Assembly: GCF_013520865.1 (NCBI RefSeq)
Contig: NZ_JACDXJ010000001.1
Span: forward strand, 2,471,001-2,535,000
Direction of reading: 5' to 3'
Length of the DNA stretch: 64,000 nucleotides
From: Microvirga mediterraneensis
GTDB lineage: Bacteria > Pseudomonadota > Alphaproteobacteria > Rhizobiales > Beijerinckiaceae
The notes beneath the pieces were generated by a model that was not told where the DNA came from, ran no database searches, and saw nothing but the letters and a program-made list of their open reading frames with translations. Shown here in pieces: positions 30,045 to 39,162 of this stretch. The translations under genes and the position numbers were made by a program. Position 1 is the first letter of the stretch. Each line of letters opens with the position of its first letter.

Positions 30045-30491
30045 TCACGCCGCTTCGACTTTTCGTTTGGCCGCGACTGCACTGCGCATGGCATTGATGC
30101 TGAACAGCAGGGCGAGGATCGCTATGATGGTGCCACGTCCGGGAGCCATTGCGAGCTTCATCGCAACCTCGGCAGCAATCCAGACTAGTCCAATCCCTGT
30201 GGCGACAAGGCTTCGGCGTTTCCAAATAAGCCACGCCAGAAGGCATGCCATGAGGATGGCCAGGACGTTCAGGATGATCGTTCCGACGAGTTCCTCTGTA
30301 TCCGCGAAACCGCCGATCAAATCTTCTCCTTTGAAGATGATCAGGCCTGTTGCCAGGATATAGGAAAGAGCAACATAGACCATGGAGATGGCGCCAGCCT
30401 TCGCCGCTTCCTGCCTGCCAGTATCGGTCTTTACGTCCGGCCAGAGAGAGCGAAGAGGATTGGGCTTGGCTTGTGCGTTGTCGTCCGACAT
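30045..30491 (-). CDS. Small four-helix membrane protein
   Basis: A 148-residue protein with a hydrophilic N-terminus (MSDDNAQAKPNPLRSLWPDV) and four hydrophobic segments starting near residues 35, 68, 95 and 120. No family recognised. Transcribed away from queA; the palindrome at 30511-30536 lies just upstream of its start and probably regulates it. Its base composition is clearly lower in GC than neighbours, which may point to acquisition. Confidence 0.65.
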   Translation of the reverse strand: MSDDNAQAKPNPLRSLWPDVKTDTGRQEAAKAGAISMVYVALSYILATGLIIFKGEDLIGGFADTEELVGTIILNVLAILMACLLAWLIWKRRSLVATGIGLVWIAAEVAMKLAMAPGRGTIIAILALLFSINAMRSAVAAKRKVEAA

Positions 30492-30510
30492 GAATCGGTT
30501 TCCGCAAAAA

Positions 30511-30536
30511 AAATGAAATAAAATTTTATTTCATTT
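30511..30536. promoter_or_regulatory. Perfect 26-bp AT-only-type palindrome, candidate operator
   Basis: Left arm AAATGAAATAAAA, right arm TTTTATTTCATTT, no spacer, 20 bases upstream of the membrane-protein ATG and 145 bases before queA. In a GC-rich chromosome such a sequence is striking and resembles metal- or redox-regulator operators in shape, but it matches no consensus I can name. It could also act as a hairpin. Confidence 0.5.
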
Positions 30537-30680
30537 GAGGGATGTGCGCAAGCTGCCATCGGCCCTATTTTTCTTATCGGCAGCGCTTCTGCGAGGAGTA
30601 GAGAACATGGGGAGACATGTCTGATTGACGGCTGGTAAGCCGTGGACCCATAAGCCCAATCTTCGAATAATAGGGACCCC

Positions 30681-31757
30681 ATGCGCGTCGATCTCTTCGA
30701 CTTTGATCTCCCCGAGACCAGTATCGCGCTCCGCCCCGTGGAGCCGCGTGATGCCGCCCGCATGCTCGTGGTCCGGCCCGGAACCGGCCTCGAGGACCGG
30801 ATCGTCCGTGACCTGCCGGATCTGCTGCAGCCTGGCGACGTGCTCGTCCTCAACAACACCAAGGTCATTCCGTCCCGGCTCTACGGCCTGCGCGTCCGCG
30901 AGGAGAATGCGGCGCGGGTCGAGATCATGCTGCACAAGCGAGAAGGCGCCGACCGATGGCGCGCCTTTGCCCGCCCGGCCAAGAAGCTTCACGTCGGCGA
31001 CCGCATCCGCTTTGGAGACCCGTCCGAGAGCACGGCCTGCGAGCTCGTGCGGCTCGACGCTGAGGTCGTGGAGAAAGGCGAGGGGGGCGATGTGGCGCTC
31101 TGTTTTTCCTTCGCGGGGGCTTTCCTGGACGAGGCCATCGCTCGGCTCGGCGAGCTTCCCCTGCCGCCCTACATCGCCGGCAAGCGCCCCACCGACGACA
31201 AGGACCGGAGCGACTATCAGACCGTCTATGCGAAGGACGAGGGGGCGGTCGCAGCCCCGACTGCCGGCCTGCATTTCACGGACGATCTCTTCCGCCGTCT
31301 CGAAGAACGCGGCATTGCCCGTCATTTCGTAACCCTTCACGTGGGAGCGGGCACGTTCCTGCCCGTGAAGGCCGACGATACGGACGAGCACCGCATGCAC
31401 GCGGAATGGGGTTCGGTCTCGCCAGAGACCGCCCTGGCGCTCAACGAGGCCAGGTCCAGGGGAGGGCGAATCGTGGCGGTCGGCACCACATCGTTGCGCC
31501 TTCTGGAGAGTGCCGCCCAGGAGGACGGCAGCATCGCGCCCTTCTCGGGCGATACCGCTATCTTCATCACGCCCGGCTACCGGTTCAAGGCCGTGGATAT
31601 GCTGATGACCAACTTCCACCTGCCGCGCTCGACCCTCTTCATGCTGGTTTCGGCCTTTGCGGGCTTGGACTGCATGAGAGCAGCCTATGCTCACGCCATT
31701 GAAAACGGCTATCGTTTCTATTCCTATGGGGATGCGAGTTTGCTGTTTCGGCGCTGA
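30681..31757 (+). CDS. queA: S-adenosylmethionine:tRNA ribosyltransferase-isomerase
   Basis: A 358-residue enzyme that transfers the ribosyl part of SAM to 7-aminomethyl-7-deazaguanine in tRNA, giving epoxyqueuosine. Motifs: [19 protein letters not shown] at the N-terminus, [36 protein letters not shown] and [18 protein letters not shown]. Next gene is tgt, the preceding step of the same pathway, a usual alphaproteobacterial pair. Confidence 0.97.
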   Translation: MRVDLFDFDLPETSIALRPVEPRDAARMLVVRPGTGLEDRIVRDLPDLLQPGDVLVLNNTKVIPSRLYGLRVREENAARVEIMLHKREGADRWRAFARPAKKLHVGDRIRFGDPSESTACELVRLDAEVVEKGEGGDVALCFSFAGAFLDEAIARLGELPLPPYIAGKRPTDDKDRSDYQTVYAKDEGAVAAPTAGLHFTDDLFRRLEERGIARHFVTLHVGAGTFLPVKADDTDEHRMHAEWGSVSPETALALNEARSRGGRIVAVGTTSLRLLESAAQEDGSIAPFSGDTAIFITPGYRFKAVDMLMTNFHLPRSTLFMLVSAFAGLDCMRAAYAHAIENGYRFYSYGDASLLFRR

Positions 31758-31791
31758 TGCTCCGGCCGTCCCCGGCGCGGAACGCGCGAGA

Positions 31792-31834
31792 AAGGGGATC
31801 CATTGACATGTGCTGCGGATCTTTGGATCCCCTT
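31792..31834. repeat. Inverted repeat between queA and tgt
   Basis: AAGGGGATCCA and TGGATCCCCTT, 11 paired bases with a 21-nt loop, followed by a further GCTGCGGCAG palindrome. May terminate queA in part or be a short interspersed repeat. Confidence 0.45.
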
Positions 31835-31873
31835 CCCCTCCGCTGCGGCAGGGGATGACAAGACGAGGTTTGA

Positions 31874-33055
31874 ATGACCACCGAGACCTTCACCTTCACC
31901 GTCAATAAGACCGACGGAGCGGCACGTACCGGCGAGATCCGCATGCCGCGCGGCGTTATCCGCACGCCTGCCTTCATGCCTGTCGGAACGGCCGCTACCG
32001 TGAAAGCGATGTATCCCGATCAGGTGAAGGCACTGGGAGCCGATGTGGTGCTCGGCAACACCTATCATCTCATGCTCCGTCCCGGCGCCGAGCGGGTGGC
32101 CAGGCTCGGTGGCCTGCACAAGTTCATGAACTGGCCCTATCCGATCCTCACCGATTCCGGCGGTTTCCAGGTCATGTCGCTATCGGCCCTGCGCAAGATC
32201 GACGAAACAGGGGTTACCTTCCAGTCTCATATCGACGGCTCGACCCATGTGCTGACGCCGGAGCGCTCCATCGAGATCCAGGGGCTTCTGGGCTCCGACA
32301 TCCAGATGCAGCTCGACGAATGCGTGAAGCTGCCCTGCTCCGACGAGGTGGCTGAAAAGGCGATGCGCCTGTCCCTCCGCTGGGCGGAGCGCTGCCGGGT
32401 GGCTTTCGGCGACCAGCCCGGAAAGGCCATGTTCGGCATCGTCCAGGGCGGCGCGGTGGAGCGGCTGCGCATCGAGAGCGCAAAGGAGCTCGCAGCACTG
32501 GATCTCAAGGGCTACGCCATCGGCGGCTTGGCAGTGGGCGAGCCGCAGGACGTGATGCTGCGCATGATCGAGACGGTCGAACCCCATATGCCCAGTGAGA
32601 AACCCCGCTACCTCATGGGAGTGGGCACGCCCGACGACATCGTGGAGGCGGTGCGTCGGGGTGTCGACATGTTCGACTGCGTCATGCCCACCCGTGCCGG
32701 ACGCCACGGACAGGTCTTTACCCGCCACGGCCGCATGAACCTGCGCAACGCGCGCTTCGCCGAGGATACCAGCCCGCTCGATCCGGAATCGAAGTGCACG
32801 GCCTCGAACACCTATTCGCGCGCCTACCTGCACCACCTCGTCCGCTCGAACGAGATCCTGGGCATGATGCTCCTGACCTGGAACAACCTGGCCTATTACC
32901 AGGAACTCACGGCCGGCCTTCGCAAGGCTATCGCCGAGGGACGCCTCGATGACTATATCGGCGAGGTCAAGGAAGGCTGGGCCAGGGGTGAGCGGGACAG
33001 CAAGGCGGATATCGGCCGACACGCGGACAACATCGCTATGGCGGACGAGGGATGA
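31874..33055 (+). CDS. tgt: tRNA-guanine transglycosylase
   Basis: A 393-residue enzyme exchanging G34 of tRNA for preQ1 (or queuine). TIM-barrel motifs are present: DSGGFQVMS near residue 94, FGIVQGG at 187, [10 protein letters not shown], and the nucleophile region [14 protein letters not shown] at 266. The structural zinc site of the family is largely gone: where Cys, Cys, Cys and His are expected the protein has Ser306, Cys308, Ser311 and Asn337. Everything else is intact, so I expect activity. Pairs with queA upstream. Confidence 0.95.
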   Translation: MTTETFTFTVNKTDGAARTGEIRMPRGVIRTPAFMPVGTAATVKAMYPDQVKALGADVVLGNTYHLMLRPGAERVARLGGLHKFMNWPYPILTDSGGFQVMSLSALRKIDETGVTFQSHIDGSTHVLTPERSIEIQGLLGSDIQMQLDECVKLPCSDEVAEKAMRLSLRWAERCRVAFGDQPGKAMFGIVQGGAVERLRIESAKELAALDLKGYAIGGLAVGEPQDVMLRMIETVEPHMPSEKPRYLMGVGTPDDIVEAVRRGVDMFDCVMPTRAGRHGQVFTRHGRMNLRNARFAEDTSPLDPESKCTASNTYSRAYLHHLVRSNEILGMMLLTWNNLAYYQELTAGLRKAIAEGRLDDYIGEVKEGWARGERDSKADIGRHADNIAMADEG

Positions 33056-33189
33056 AACCCTCGGCTTGGACCAGGGCTTTCTTCAGAGAATGGGCCGCTC
33101 AGGGGCTGGAAGCTGAGGATTTGCCCGTCCAGGCAGGGCTTTTCGATTGACCCGAGGCCCGAGACCCCGTATCTCGGGCTCACTTCTGG

Positions 33190-33265
33190 GAGCGCGTAGC
33201 TCAGCCGGTAGAGCATCTGACTTTTAATCAGAGGGTCCTGGGTTCGAGTCCCAGCGCGCTCACCA
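33190..33265 (+). tRNA. tRNA-Lys(TTT)
   Basis: Complete cloverleaf: acceptor GAGCGCG / CGCGCTC, D-arm with AGCTCAGCCGGTAGAGC, anticodon loop CTTTTAA within TCTGA / TCAGA, T-arm with GGTTCGAGTCC, discriminator A and encoded CCA. Lies 134 bases after tgt. Confidence 0.97.
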
Positions 33266-33343
33266 ACAATATCAAAGGGTTACCGGCATCTGCCCTTTGA
33301 GCCATTTTTGCCCATGTAACCGATAGGCAGCCAAGCGGCGGGT

Positions 33344-33462
33344 CCTACAGTATCGGACCCAAAAGCGGATTTGCACTTTGGGATCAATCCGATGCTTTTT
33401 CATATGCCGGCGCATGGGTTGGTGCAGAAAACCGGACCCACTTTTCCGCACGATGCGCTAAG
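33344..33462. repeat. Dispersed intergenic repeat, composite copy
   Basis: Contains TACAGTATCGGACCCAAAAG, a CACTTTGGGATCAATCCGAT stretch and then GCAGAAAACCGGACCCACTT followed by TTCCGCACGATGCGCTA. Parts match 10198-10267, the hairpin at 13283-13321 and the degenerate copy near 52500. Confidence 0.6.
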
Positions 33463-33992
33463 AGCCCAACGGTAAATGCGGGCATGAGCCGTCGGGATTG
33501 GTCCGCTGGCTCTTCAGAGATCCCCATATTCGTGCCCGGATAACGCGAGCAGCCTGGCGCGAAACGCTGGCCCGCAGCTGCAAAACACATATGCTTTTTT
33601 AGGAAAATACCATTCGGTTCAGGCGCTTGCGAGCGATCGAGCGGCTGCCGCGACGGAGCGTCCGATCAGCGGGCGCATTCATCAGTTGACTGATCCGACA
33701 CGGCCAGATGCGGCGCAAGTCTCCCTTTCCAGCTGAATTTCTGGCGATCACCGGCCAGCTTGCGAAAAGTCAAAACGACCACCGAGGAAGGCGGTAGCAA
33801 TCCAATCACGACTTTCGTGGCTGGCCGCTCTTGCCCGTCCCAAAACGTCAAAACATTGGCCCAACTGGTCAAGCATCAGGCCCGGTGAGGGCCAAACTAG
33901 GCAAAGCCGGTCATCTGCGATGGCGTGCATGCCGGAGGCCATTCCGGCAGCCGTGGCGGCTGGCCATCGAGTAAAGAAAATCAGAGGCGGCT
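33463..33992. other. Non-coding or decayed region before the acetate/PHA cluster
   Basis: About 530 bases without a convincing gene. Two overlapping minus-strand frames (33666-33872 and 33748-33942) carry protein-like stretches such as CLVWPSPGLMLDQLGQCFD and TKVVIGLLPPSSVVVLTFRK in different frames, which might be one frameshifted relic; no family recognised. The promoter of the cluster must lie here, but I found no FNR/FixK-type TTGAT-N4-ATCAA site. Confidence 0.4.
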
Positions 33993-34970
33993 ATGACGGT
34001 TGTACCATCAACTCAGAGCTCTTCTCAGCCGGCGCGCCAGCATGCCAAATATAACCGGCTCGTGGCGATCGCTCAATCTCTGCCTAAGCTGAAGGTGGCG
34101 GTGGCGCACCCTTGCGATGCGGCCTCGTTGAGTGCGGTGTTCGAGGCGGCCGAACTCGGCTTGATCGATCCGATCCTCGTCGGGCCGCAGACGAAGATCA
34201 CGGCCGCCGCACAGGCGCTCGGCAGGCCGGTCGCCACGATGCGCATTGTCGACGCCCCGCATAGCGCTGCCGCTGCCGAGAAAGCCGTCGATCTCGTCAG
34301 GGCCGGCGAAGCCGATGCGCTGATGAAGGGGAGCCTCCATACGGACGAGCTTATGGGCGCGGTGGTTCGCCGCGAGGGCGGACTGCGGACGGCGCGCCGG
34401 ATCAGCCATTGCTTCGTCATGGATGTTCCGCAGCATGAGACGGCGCTCATCATCACGGATGCCGCAGTCAATATCGCGCCTACCCTGGAGGACAAGATTC
34501 ACATCGTCCAGAATGCCATCGACCTCGCGCGGGCGATGCGCGTCGATCCGGTGCGGGTGGCAATCCTGTCGGCCATGGAAACGGTGAACCCGAAAGTACC
34601 TTCGACCATCGAGGCAGCGGCCCTGTGCAAGATGGCCGATCGCGGACAGATCACGGGCGCCATCGTGGATGGTCCCCTGGCGCTCGACAATGCCATCGAT
34701 CTCGGCGCGGCGAAGATCAAGAAAATACAGTCGCCTGTCGCCGGGCAGGCGAACGTGCTTGTCGTTCCCGATCTCGAGGCCGGCAACATGCTCGCCAAGA
34801 GCCTGACCTTTCTGGCCGATGCGGATGCTGCGGGCATCGTGCTTGGGGCTCGGGTGCCGATCATTCTTACCAGCCGGGCCGACTCGACGATTACGCGCTT
34901 GGCTTCCTGCGCCGTCGCATCCCTCGTGGCCGATGCGCAGCGCAAGCAGCTCGGCGTCCCGGAGGTCTGA
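33993..34970 (+). CDS. Phosphate acetyl/butyryltransferase
   Basis: A 325-residue phosphotransacylase converting acyl-CoA plus phosphate to acyl phosphate and CoA. Motifs: MKGSLHTDELMGAVVRREGG near residue 110, SHCFVMDVP, ITDAAVNIAPTLEDK, VDGPLALDNAIDL and PDLEAGNMLAKSLTFL. It is the phosphotransacylase half of the bifunctional enoyl-CoA hydratase/PTA proteins seen in other Rhizobiales, here as a free enzyme. Four bases separate it from the acetate kinase gene, so the pair makes ATP from acyl-CoA. Confidence 0.92.
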   Translation: MTVVPSTQSSSQPARQHAKYNRLVAIAQSLPKLKVAVAHPCDAASLSAVFEAAELGLIDPILVGPQTKITAAAQALGRPVATMRIVDAPHSAAAAEKAVDLVRAGEADALMKGSLHTDELMGAVVRREGGLRTARRISHCFVMDVPQHETALIITDAAVNIAPTLEDKIHIVQNAIDLARAMRVDPVRVAILSAMETVNPKVPSTIEAAALCKMADRGQITGAIVDGPLALDNAIDLGAAKIKKIQSPVAGQANVLVVPDLEAGNMLAKSLTFLADADAAGIVLGARVPIILTSRADSTITRLASCAVASLVADAQRKQLGVPEV

Positions 34971-34973
34971 GCC

Positions 34974-36182
34974 ATGATGCCCGTGCTCATCGTTCTCAAC
35001 GCCGGCTCTTCGAGCCTCAAGTTCCAGGTTTACGATACGCCGGACGGTGCGGATCCTCGCGTCGCCTTCAAGGGCTTGTTCGAAGGATTGGGCGCGTCGG
35101 CGCGCTTCGTCGTCAAGGACGCCCGCGGGCAGCTCCTGGATGAGATGACGTGGAGTTCCGGCGACCGGCTCGGCCATGAGGAGGCGCTCATGCATCTCGT
35201 CTCCTGGCTGCGGCAGCATCAGGAGGGGCGCAGGCTCGCGGCCATCGGACACCGGGTGGTTCACGGCGGCGGATCCTTCTCCGGACCTGTCCTCGTTGAC
35301 GACGCCGTGATCGAGACCTTGGAGACGCTGGTGCCGCTTGCGCCCCTGCATCAGCCTCACAACCTGGAGCCGATCCGGATCGTTCGCCGCCGCCTGCCGG
35401 GACTGCCGCAGGTCGCCAGCTTCGATACGGCTTTCCACCAGACCCAATCCGAGATCGCCCGGACGTTCGCGCTCCCGCGCGAGATGAGCGAGCGTGGAGT
35501 GCGGCGCTATGGCTTTCACGGGCTGTCCTACGACTACATTTCATCCGTGCTGAAGGACTACGATCCGCGCCTCGCCGAGGGGAGGGTCATCGTCGCGCAT
35601 CTCGGGAACGGCGCGAGCCTGTGTGCACTCCACAAGGGAGCGAGCATCGCCACCACGATGGGCTTCTCGGCCCTGGAAGGCCTGCCGATGGGAACGCGCT
35701 GCGGTGCCCTCGATCCGGGAGTCGTTTTCTTCATGCTCCGGGAGATGAAGCTCACGCCGGATGAGGCCGAGCGCATGCTCTACACCAAGTCCGGCCTTCT
35801 CGGGGTGTCCGGTCTGTCGAACGACATGCGCGTGCTGCGGGCCAACGCCGCGAACAATGCGGATGCGCGGCGCGCCATCGATCTCTTCGTCTACCGCATC
35901 ACGCGCGAGATCGGATCGCTCGTCGCGGCGCTCGGCGGGCTCGACGGGCTCGTCTTCACGGGGGGCATCGGCGAGAACGACGTGGCAACCCGCTCTGAGG
36001 TCATCGCCGGCCTCGCATGGGCAGGTTTTTCGCTCAACGAGGCTGCCAATGGCACCGGCGGTCCGCGGATCTCCGCCGGGTCCGGGCCCGCCGCGTGGGT
36101 CATCCCGACAAACGAGGAACTTGTGATCGCCCGGCAGACGCGCAGCGTGCTCGGCACGGCGCACGCCAAACTTGCATCCTGA
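34974..36182 (+). CDS. ackA: Acetate/propionate family kinase
   Basis: A 402-residue kinase: acyl phosphate plus ADP to acid plus ATP, reversible. ASKHA-fold motifs NAGSSSLKF at residues 9-17, HRVVHGG, FDTAFH, RRYGFHGLSYDY, HLGNGASLCA and FTGGIGEND are all present. Two adjacent ATGs start the frame. Second gene of the cluster, probably using the acyl phosphate made by the upstream enzyme; direction depends on energy state. Confidence 0.93.
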   Translation: MMPVLIVLNAGSSSLKFQVYDTPDGADPRVAFKGLFEGLGASARFVVKDARGQLLDEMTWSSGDRLGHEEALMHLVSWLRQHQEGRRLAAIGHRVVHGGGSFSGPVLVDDAVIETLETLVPLAPLHQPHNLEPIRIVRRRLPGLPQVASFDTAFHQTQSEIARTFALPREMSERGVRRYGFHGLSYDYISSVLKDYDPRLAEGRVIVAHLGNGASLCALHKGASIATTMGFSALEGLPMGTRCGALDPGVVFFMLREMKLTPDEAERMLYTKSGLLGVSGLSNDMRVLRANAANNADARRAIDLFVYRITREIGSLVAALGGLDGLVFTGGIGENDVATRSEVIAGLAWAGFSLNEAANGTGGPRISAGSGPAAWVIPTNEELVIARQTRSVLGTAHAKLAS

Positions 36183-36199
36183 CCACGGAGATTGATGCC

Positions 36200-36712
36200 A
36201 TGGAAACCCTGAAGACCAAGGCGGACAAGTCAAGCGCCCAGCAGGAGCTTGGAGATGAGACATTCATGTCGGCAGCCGATCTGCGGAACTACATGACCGA
36301 GATGCAGATGGCGAAGGCGACCACGTCGATCGAGGGCATGGACCGCGCCGAGAAGGCACGCAACGACTTGATCAAGCGCTTGTCCGTGCCCCTCGACCTG
36401 ACCCCTGAGGCGTTACGGGACATTCTCCAGCCGTTGAAGTCGAAACTGAAGGCGGCGGCGGAACGCGGGCAGACCGAACTGATGGTCATGCGCTTTCCCA
36501 ATGCCCTATGCACGGACCACGGCCGTGCGATCAACAACTCGGATCAGACCTGGCCCGAGACCCTCATCGGACGCCCGCGCCAGGCCTACGAGCTATGGCG
36601 CGACCAGCTCCGCCCCATGGGGTTCAGGCTTAGTGCCCTGATCATCGAATGGCCGGGTGGCTTGCCCGGAGATGTCGGCTTCTTCCTCAAGTGGGGCGAC
36701 ACCAAGAAGTGA
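36200..36712 (+). CDS. Conserved hypothetical protein in the acetate/PHA cluster
   Basis: A 170-residue soluble protein, CACGGAG upstream of ATG. The N-terminal third is helical (SAADLRNYMTEMQMAKATTS, then IEGMDRAEKARNDLIKRLS); the middle has LTPEALRDILQPLKSKLKAA; the end (TELMVMRFPNALCTDHGRAI, then GFRLSALIIEWPGGLPGDVG) looks like an alpha/beta unit. No family I can name. Between acetate kinase and DUF3141, 17 and 35 bases away, so certainly co-transcribed. Confidence 0.7.
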   Translation: METLKTKADKSSAQQELGDETFMSAADLRNYMTEMQMAKATTSIEGMDRAEKARNDLIKRLSVPLDLTPEALRDILQPLKSKLKAAAERGQTELMVMRFPNALCTDHGRAINNSDQTWPETLIGRPRQAYELWRDQLRPMGFRLSALIIEWPGGLPGDVGFFLKWGDTKK

Positions 36713-36747
36713 GATCCTCAGGAACACCTTTCGACGGGACAACAACG

Positions 36748-39162
36748 ATGCAGGAAGTCCAATCAAGGACGGGAGGACGAGACGTCGAGGGACAAGATCG
36801 CCTGACGGAACTCGGTCGCTCGCAAGCCAAGGTCGCGCAGGTCTACCAGGAACGGTGTACGAAGGCGGTCGAACGCTACTTCGAGGCCGTGAGGGCTGCG
36901 GGCGAGCCGCTGAGAGACGGTTCGGTCCGCTCAGTGTCGCCTCTCGACCTCTGGCGAGACGCCAGCGCCTATTGGCTTGACTTCACACAGCGCTCCATCC
37001 TGTTCTGGGACACGTTGCGCCAACGCGGCAACAACTGGGTCGAGCACGAGAAGGCCGGCAAGCCGCCGCTGCTGGCCTTCGATTGGGAGATCGTCGCGGA
37101 CGCTCGTTTATTCGAACAGCCCGTGAACTACGCTCTCGTGCGCATCGTACCGCCGGCAGGCATCAAGACCGACCCGGAGCGCCGGCCCTTCGTCATCATT
37201 GACCCGCGCGCCGGTCACGGGCCCGGTATCGGCGGATTTAAGGAGGATTCGCAGGTGGGCGTCGCGCTCAAGGCAGGGCACCCAGTCTACTTCGTGATCT
37301 TCTTCCCCGAACCGATGCCCGGACAGACCCTCGCGGATGTCTCCAAGGCCGAGGCCGAGTTCCTCCGCATCGTCGGCGAACGCCACCCCAAGACCCGTAA
37401 GCCCGTCCTGTTCGGCAACTGTCAGGGCGGTTGGGCCTCCATGCTGGTCGGCGCGGTCGAGCCGGATCTCGTCGGCCCCATCGTCATCAACGGGGCGCCC
37501 ATGTCGTACTGGGCCGGAAACGACGGCGAAAATCCGATGCGCTATGCGGGTGGGATTCTCGGCGGCCTCTGGCCGGCACTTCTCGCCAGCGATCTCGGCG
37601 CCGGCACGTTCGACGGTGCCTACCTCGTCGAAAACTTCGAGTATCTCAACCCGGCCAATACCTTCTTCACCAAGTACTACACGCTCTTCTCCAAGATCGA
37701 CACCGAGCCCGAACGCTTCCTGGAGTTCGAGCGCTGGTGGGGTGGCTTCTTCCTGATGAACAGGCAGGAGATCAAGTGGATCGTCGAAAACCTGTTCGTC
37801 GGGAACAACCTGGCGGCTGGCGATGCCGAGTGGTCCGAGGGGCGCGCCTTTGACCTGCGCTCGATCAGGTCGCCCATCATCCTGTTCGCGTCGCTCGGCG
37901 ACAACATCACGCCGCCGCAGCAGGCCTTCAATTGGGTAGCCGATCTGTATCCAACCACTGAGGCACTGAAGGCCAACGGACAGGTCATCGTCGGCCTGAT
38001 GCACAAGAGCGTTGGCCACCTCGGGATCTTCGTCTCGGGCGCGGTCGCCAAGCGGGAATACAAGCATATCGTCGACCTGATCGAGTATATCGAGCATCAG
38101 CCGCCGGGGCTGTACGGTATGCAGATCGAAGAGCACACGACGGATGAAGGCCTGCGCTATGATGTGACGCTGACCGAGATGCGCGTCGAAGACCTGCAGG
38201 TTCTGCAGAAATACAGCCGCAAGGACGAGATGCCGTTCGAGGCGGTCGAGAAGACCTCGGAAGCGCTCGCCTCCGCCTACGAGACGTTCGTTCATCCTTT
38301 CGTCGCGCCGATGGTCACGCCGGCTGCGGCCGGCCTTGCCAGGGGCTTCAATCCGCAGAGGGTTCAGCGGTGGGTCGTGTCCGACCTCAATCCATTCTTC
38401 TGGCCCCTCAAAGGCGCGGCGGATATCGCTAAGGCGAACCGGGCACCGCGTGACAACGACGGGCCGGCCGTAAAGATGGAGCGCTGTGCTGCCGCTCTCA
38501 CCACGGCCTCATGGGATCTCTATCGCGACCTGCGGGATGCGGCCGTCGAGAACACATTCTTCCGCATCTATGGTCCCGCCAGCATCGGCATGGTCGAAGA
38601 GAAGAAAGCCATTGGGGAAGAGCTCATCGACATCCGAAATGCCTCCTTCGTGAAGGAGGCGCTGTCGCGTATCGAGGAGGGGGATCGCACGAGAGCCATG
38701 GTCCGCGCGGCCCTTCTGCTCATGAAGGCTGGTACCGGACGGCGGCGGCTCTCGGCGATGAAGCGGACAAGAGAACTTGTCGGGCAGGATATCGGGCTCC
38801 TCGATATGCCGATCGAGGCTGCGCGCGACATTATCCGCGAGCAGTCCTACATCGTCGATTTCGAGCCTGTGAAGGCGCTCCTGGCGCTTCCCAAGCTCCT
38901 GCAGACGTCGGCGGATCGGCGCAGGCTGCTCGACATGATTGATCACATCGAGGGGCGGATCGAGGCCAATGCCAAGCAGATCGCCCTCTTGGGTGAGATC
39001 CGGCGCCTGCTGGCGGAAGACGAGAGCCCCGGCAAACCGAAGGCAGAGCCGATCACATTAACGCTGGTGGAACGCGAGGCAGAGGAACACCCCGGGGTCG
39101 GGGTAAAGCACGGTTCCGCCCGTCGCGCCAGCGGCACACGACGCACGAGGGAACATCCATGA
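36748..39162 (+). CDS. DUF3141 protein with PHA-synthase-like alpha/beta hydrolase domain
   Basis: An 804-residue protein. An N-terminal helical region is followed by an alpha/beta hydrolase core: VNYALVRIVPPAG, IIDPRAGHGPGIGGFKEDSQ, the nucleophile elbow FGNCQGGW with Cys225 (PHA synthases also have Cys in a GxCxGG box), LFASLGDNITPPQQAF with the acid, and MHKSVGHLGIF with the histidine. The C-terminal 300 residues are helical and charged and have no PHA-synthase counterpart. Polyester synthesis or hydrolysis is inferred. The stop overlaps the fabI start (ATGA). Confidence 0.85.
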   Translation: MQEVQSRTGGRDVEGQDRLTELGRSQAKVAQVYQERCTKAVERYFEAVRAAGEPLRDGSVRSVSPLDLWRDASAYWLDFTQRSILFWDTLRQRGNNWVEHEKAGKPPLLAFDWEIVADARLFEQPVNYALVRIVPPAGIKTDPERRPFVIIDPRAGHGPGIGGFKEDSQVGVALKAGHPVYFVIFFPEPMPGQTLADVSKAEAEFLRIVGERHPKTRKPVLFGNCQGGWASMLVGAVEPDLVGPIVINGAPMSYWAGNDGENPMRYAGGILGGLWPALLASDLGAGTFDGAYLVENFEYLNPANTFFTKYYTLFSKIDTEPERFLEFERWWGGFFLMNRQEIKWIVENLFVGNNLAAGDAEWSEGRAFDLRSIRSPIILFASLGDNITPPQQAFNWVADLYPTTEALKANGQVIVGLMHKSVGHLGIFVSGAVAKREYKHIVDLIEYIEHQPPGLYGMQIEEHTTDEGLRYDVTLTEMRVEDLQVLQKYSRKDEMPFEAVEKTSEALASAYETFVHPFVAPMVTPAAAGLARGFNPQRVQRWVVSDLNPFFWPLKGAADIAKANRAPRDNDGPAVKMERCAAALTTASWDLYRDLRDAAVENTFFRIYGPASIGMVEEKKAIGEELIDIRNASFVKEALSRIEEGDRTRAMVRAALLLMKAGTGRRRLSAMKRTRELVGQDIGLLDMPIEAARDIIREQSYIVDFEPVKALLALPKLLQTSADRRRLLDMIDHIEGRIEANAKQIALLGEIRRLLAEDESPGKPKAEPITLTLVEREAEEHPGVGVKHGSARRASGTRRTREHP

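Noticed and set aside
33463..33992. Possible decayed insertion sequence before the acetate/PHA cluster
   Set aside because: No transposase motif, terminal inverted repeats or target duplication could be identified.
33266..33992. FNR/FixK site expected before the acetate/PHA cluster
   Set aside because: No TTGAT-N4-ATCAA or near match found by eye.
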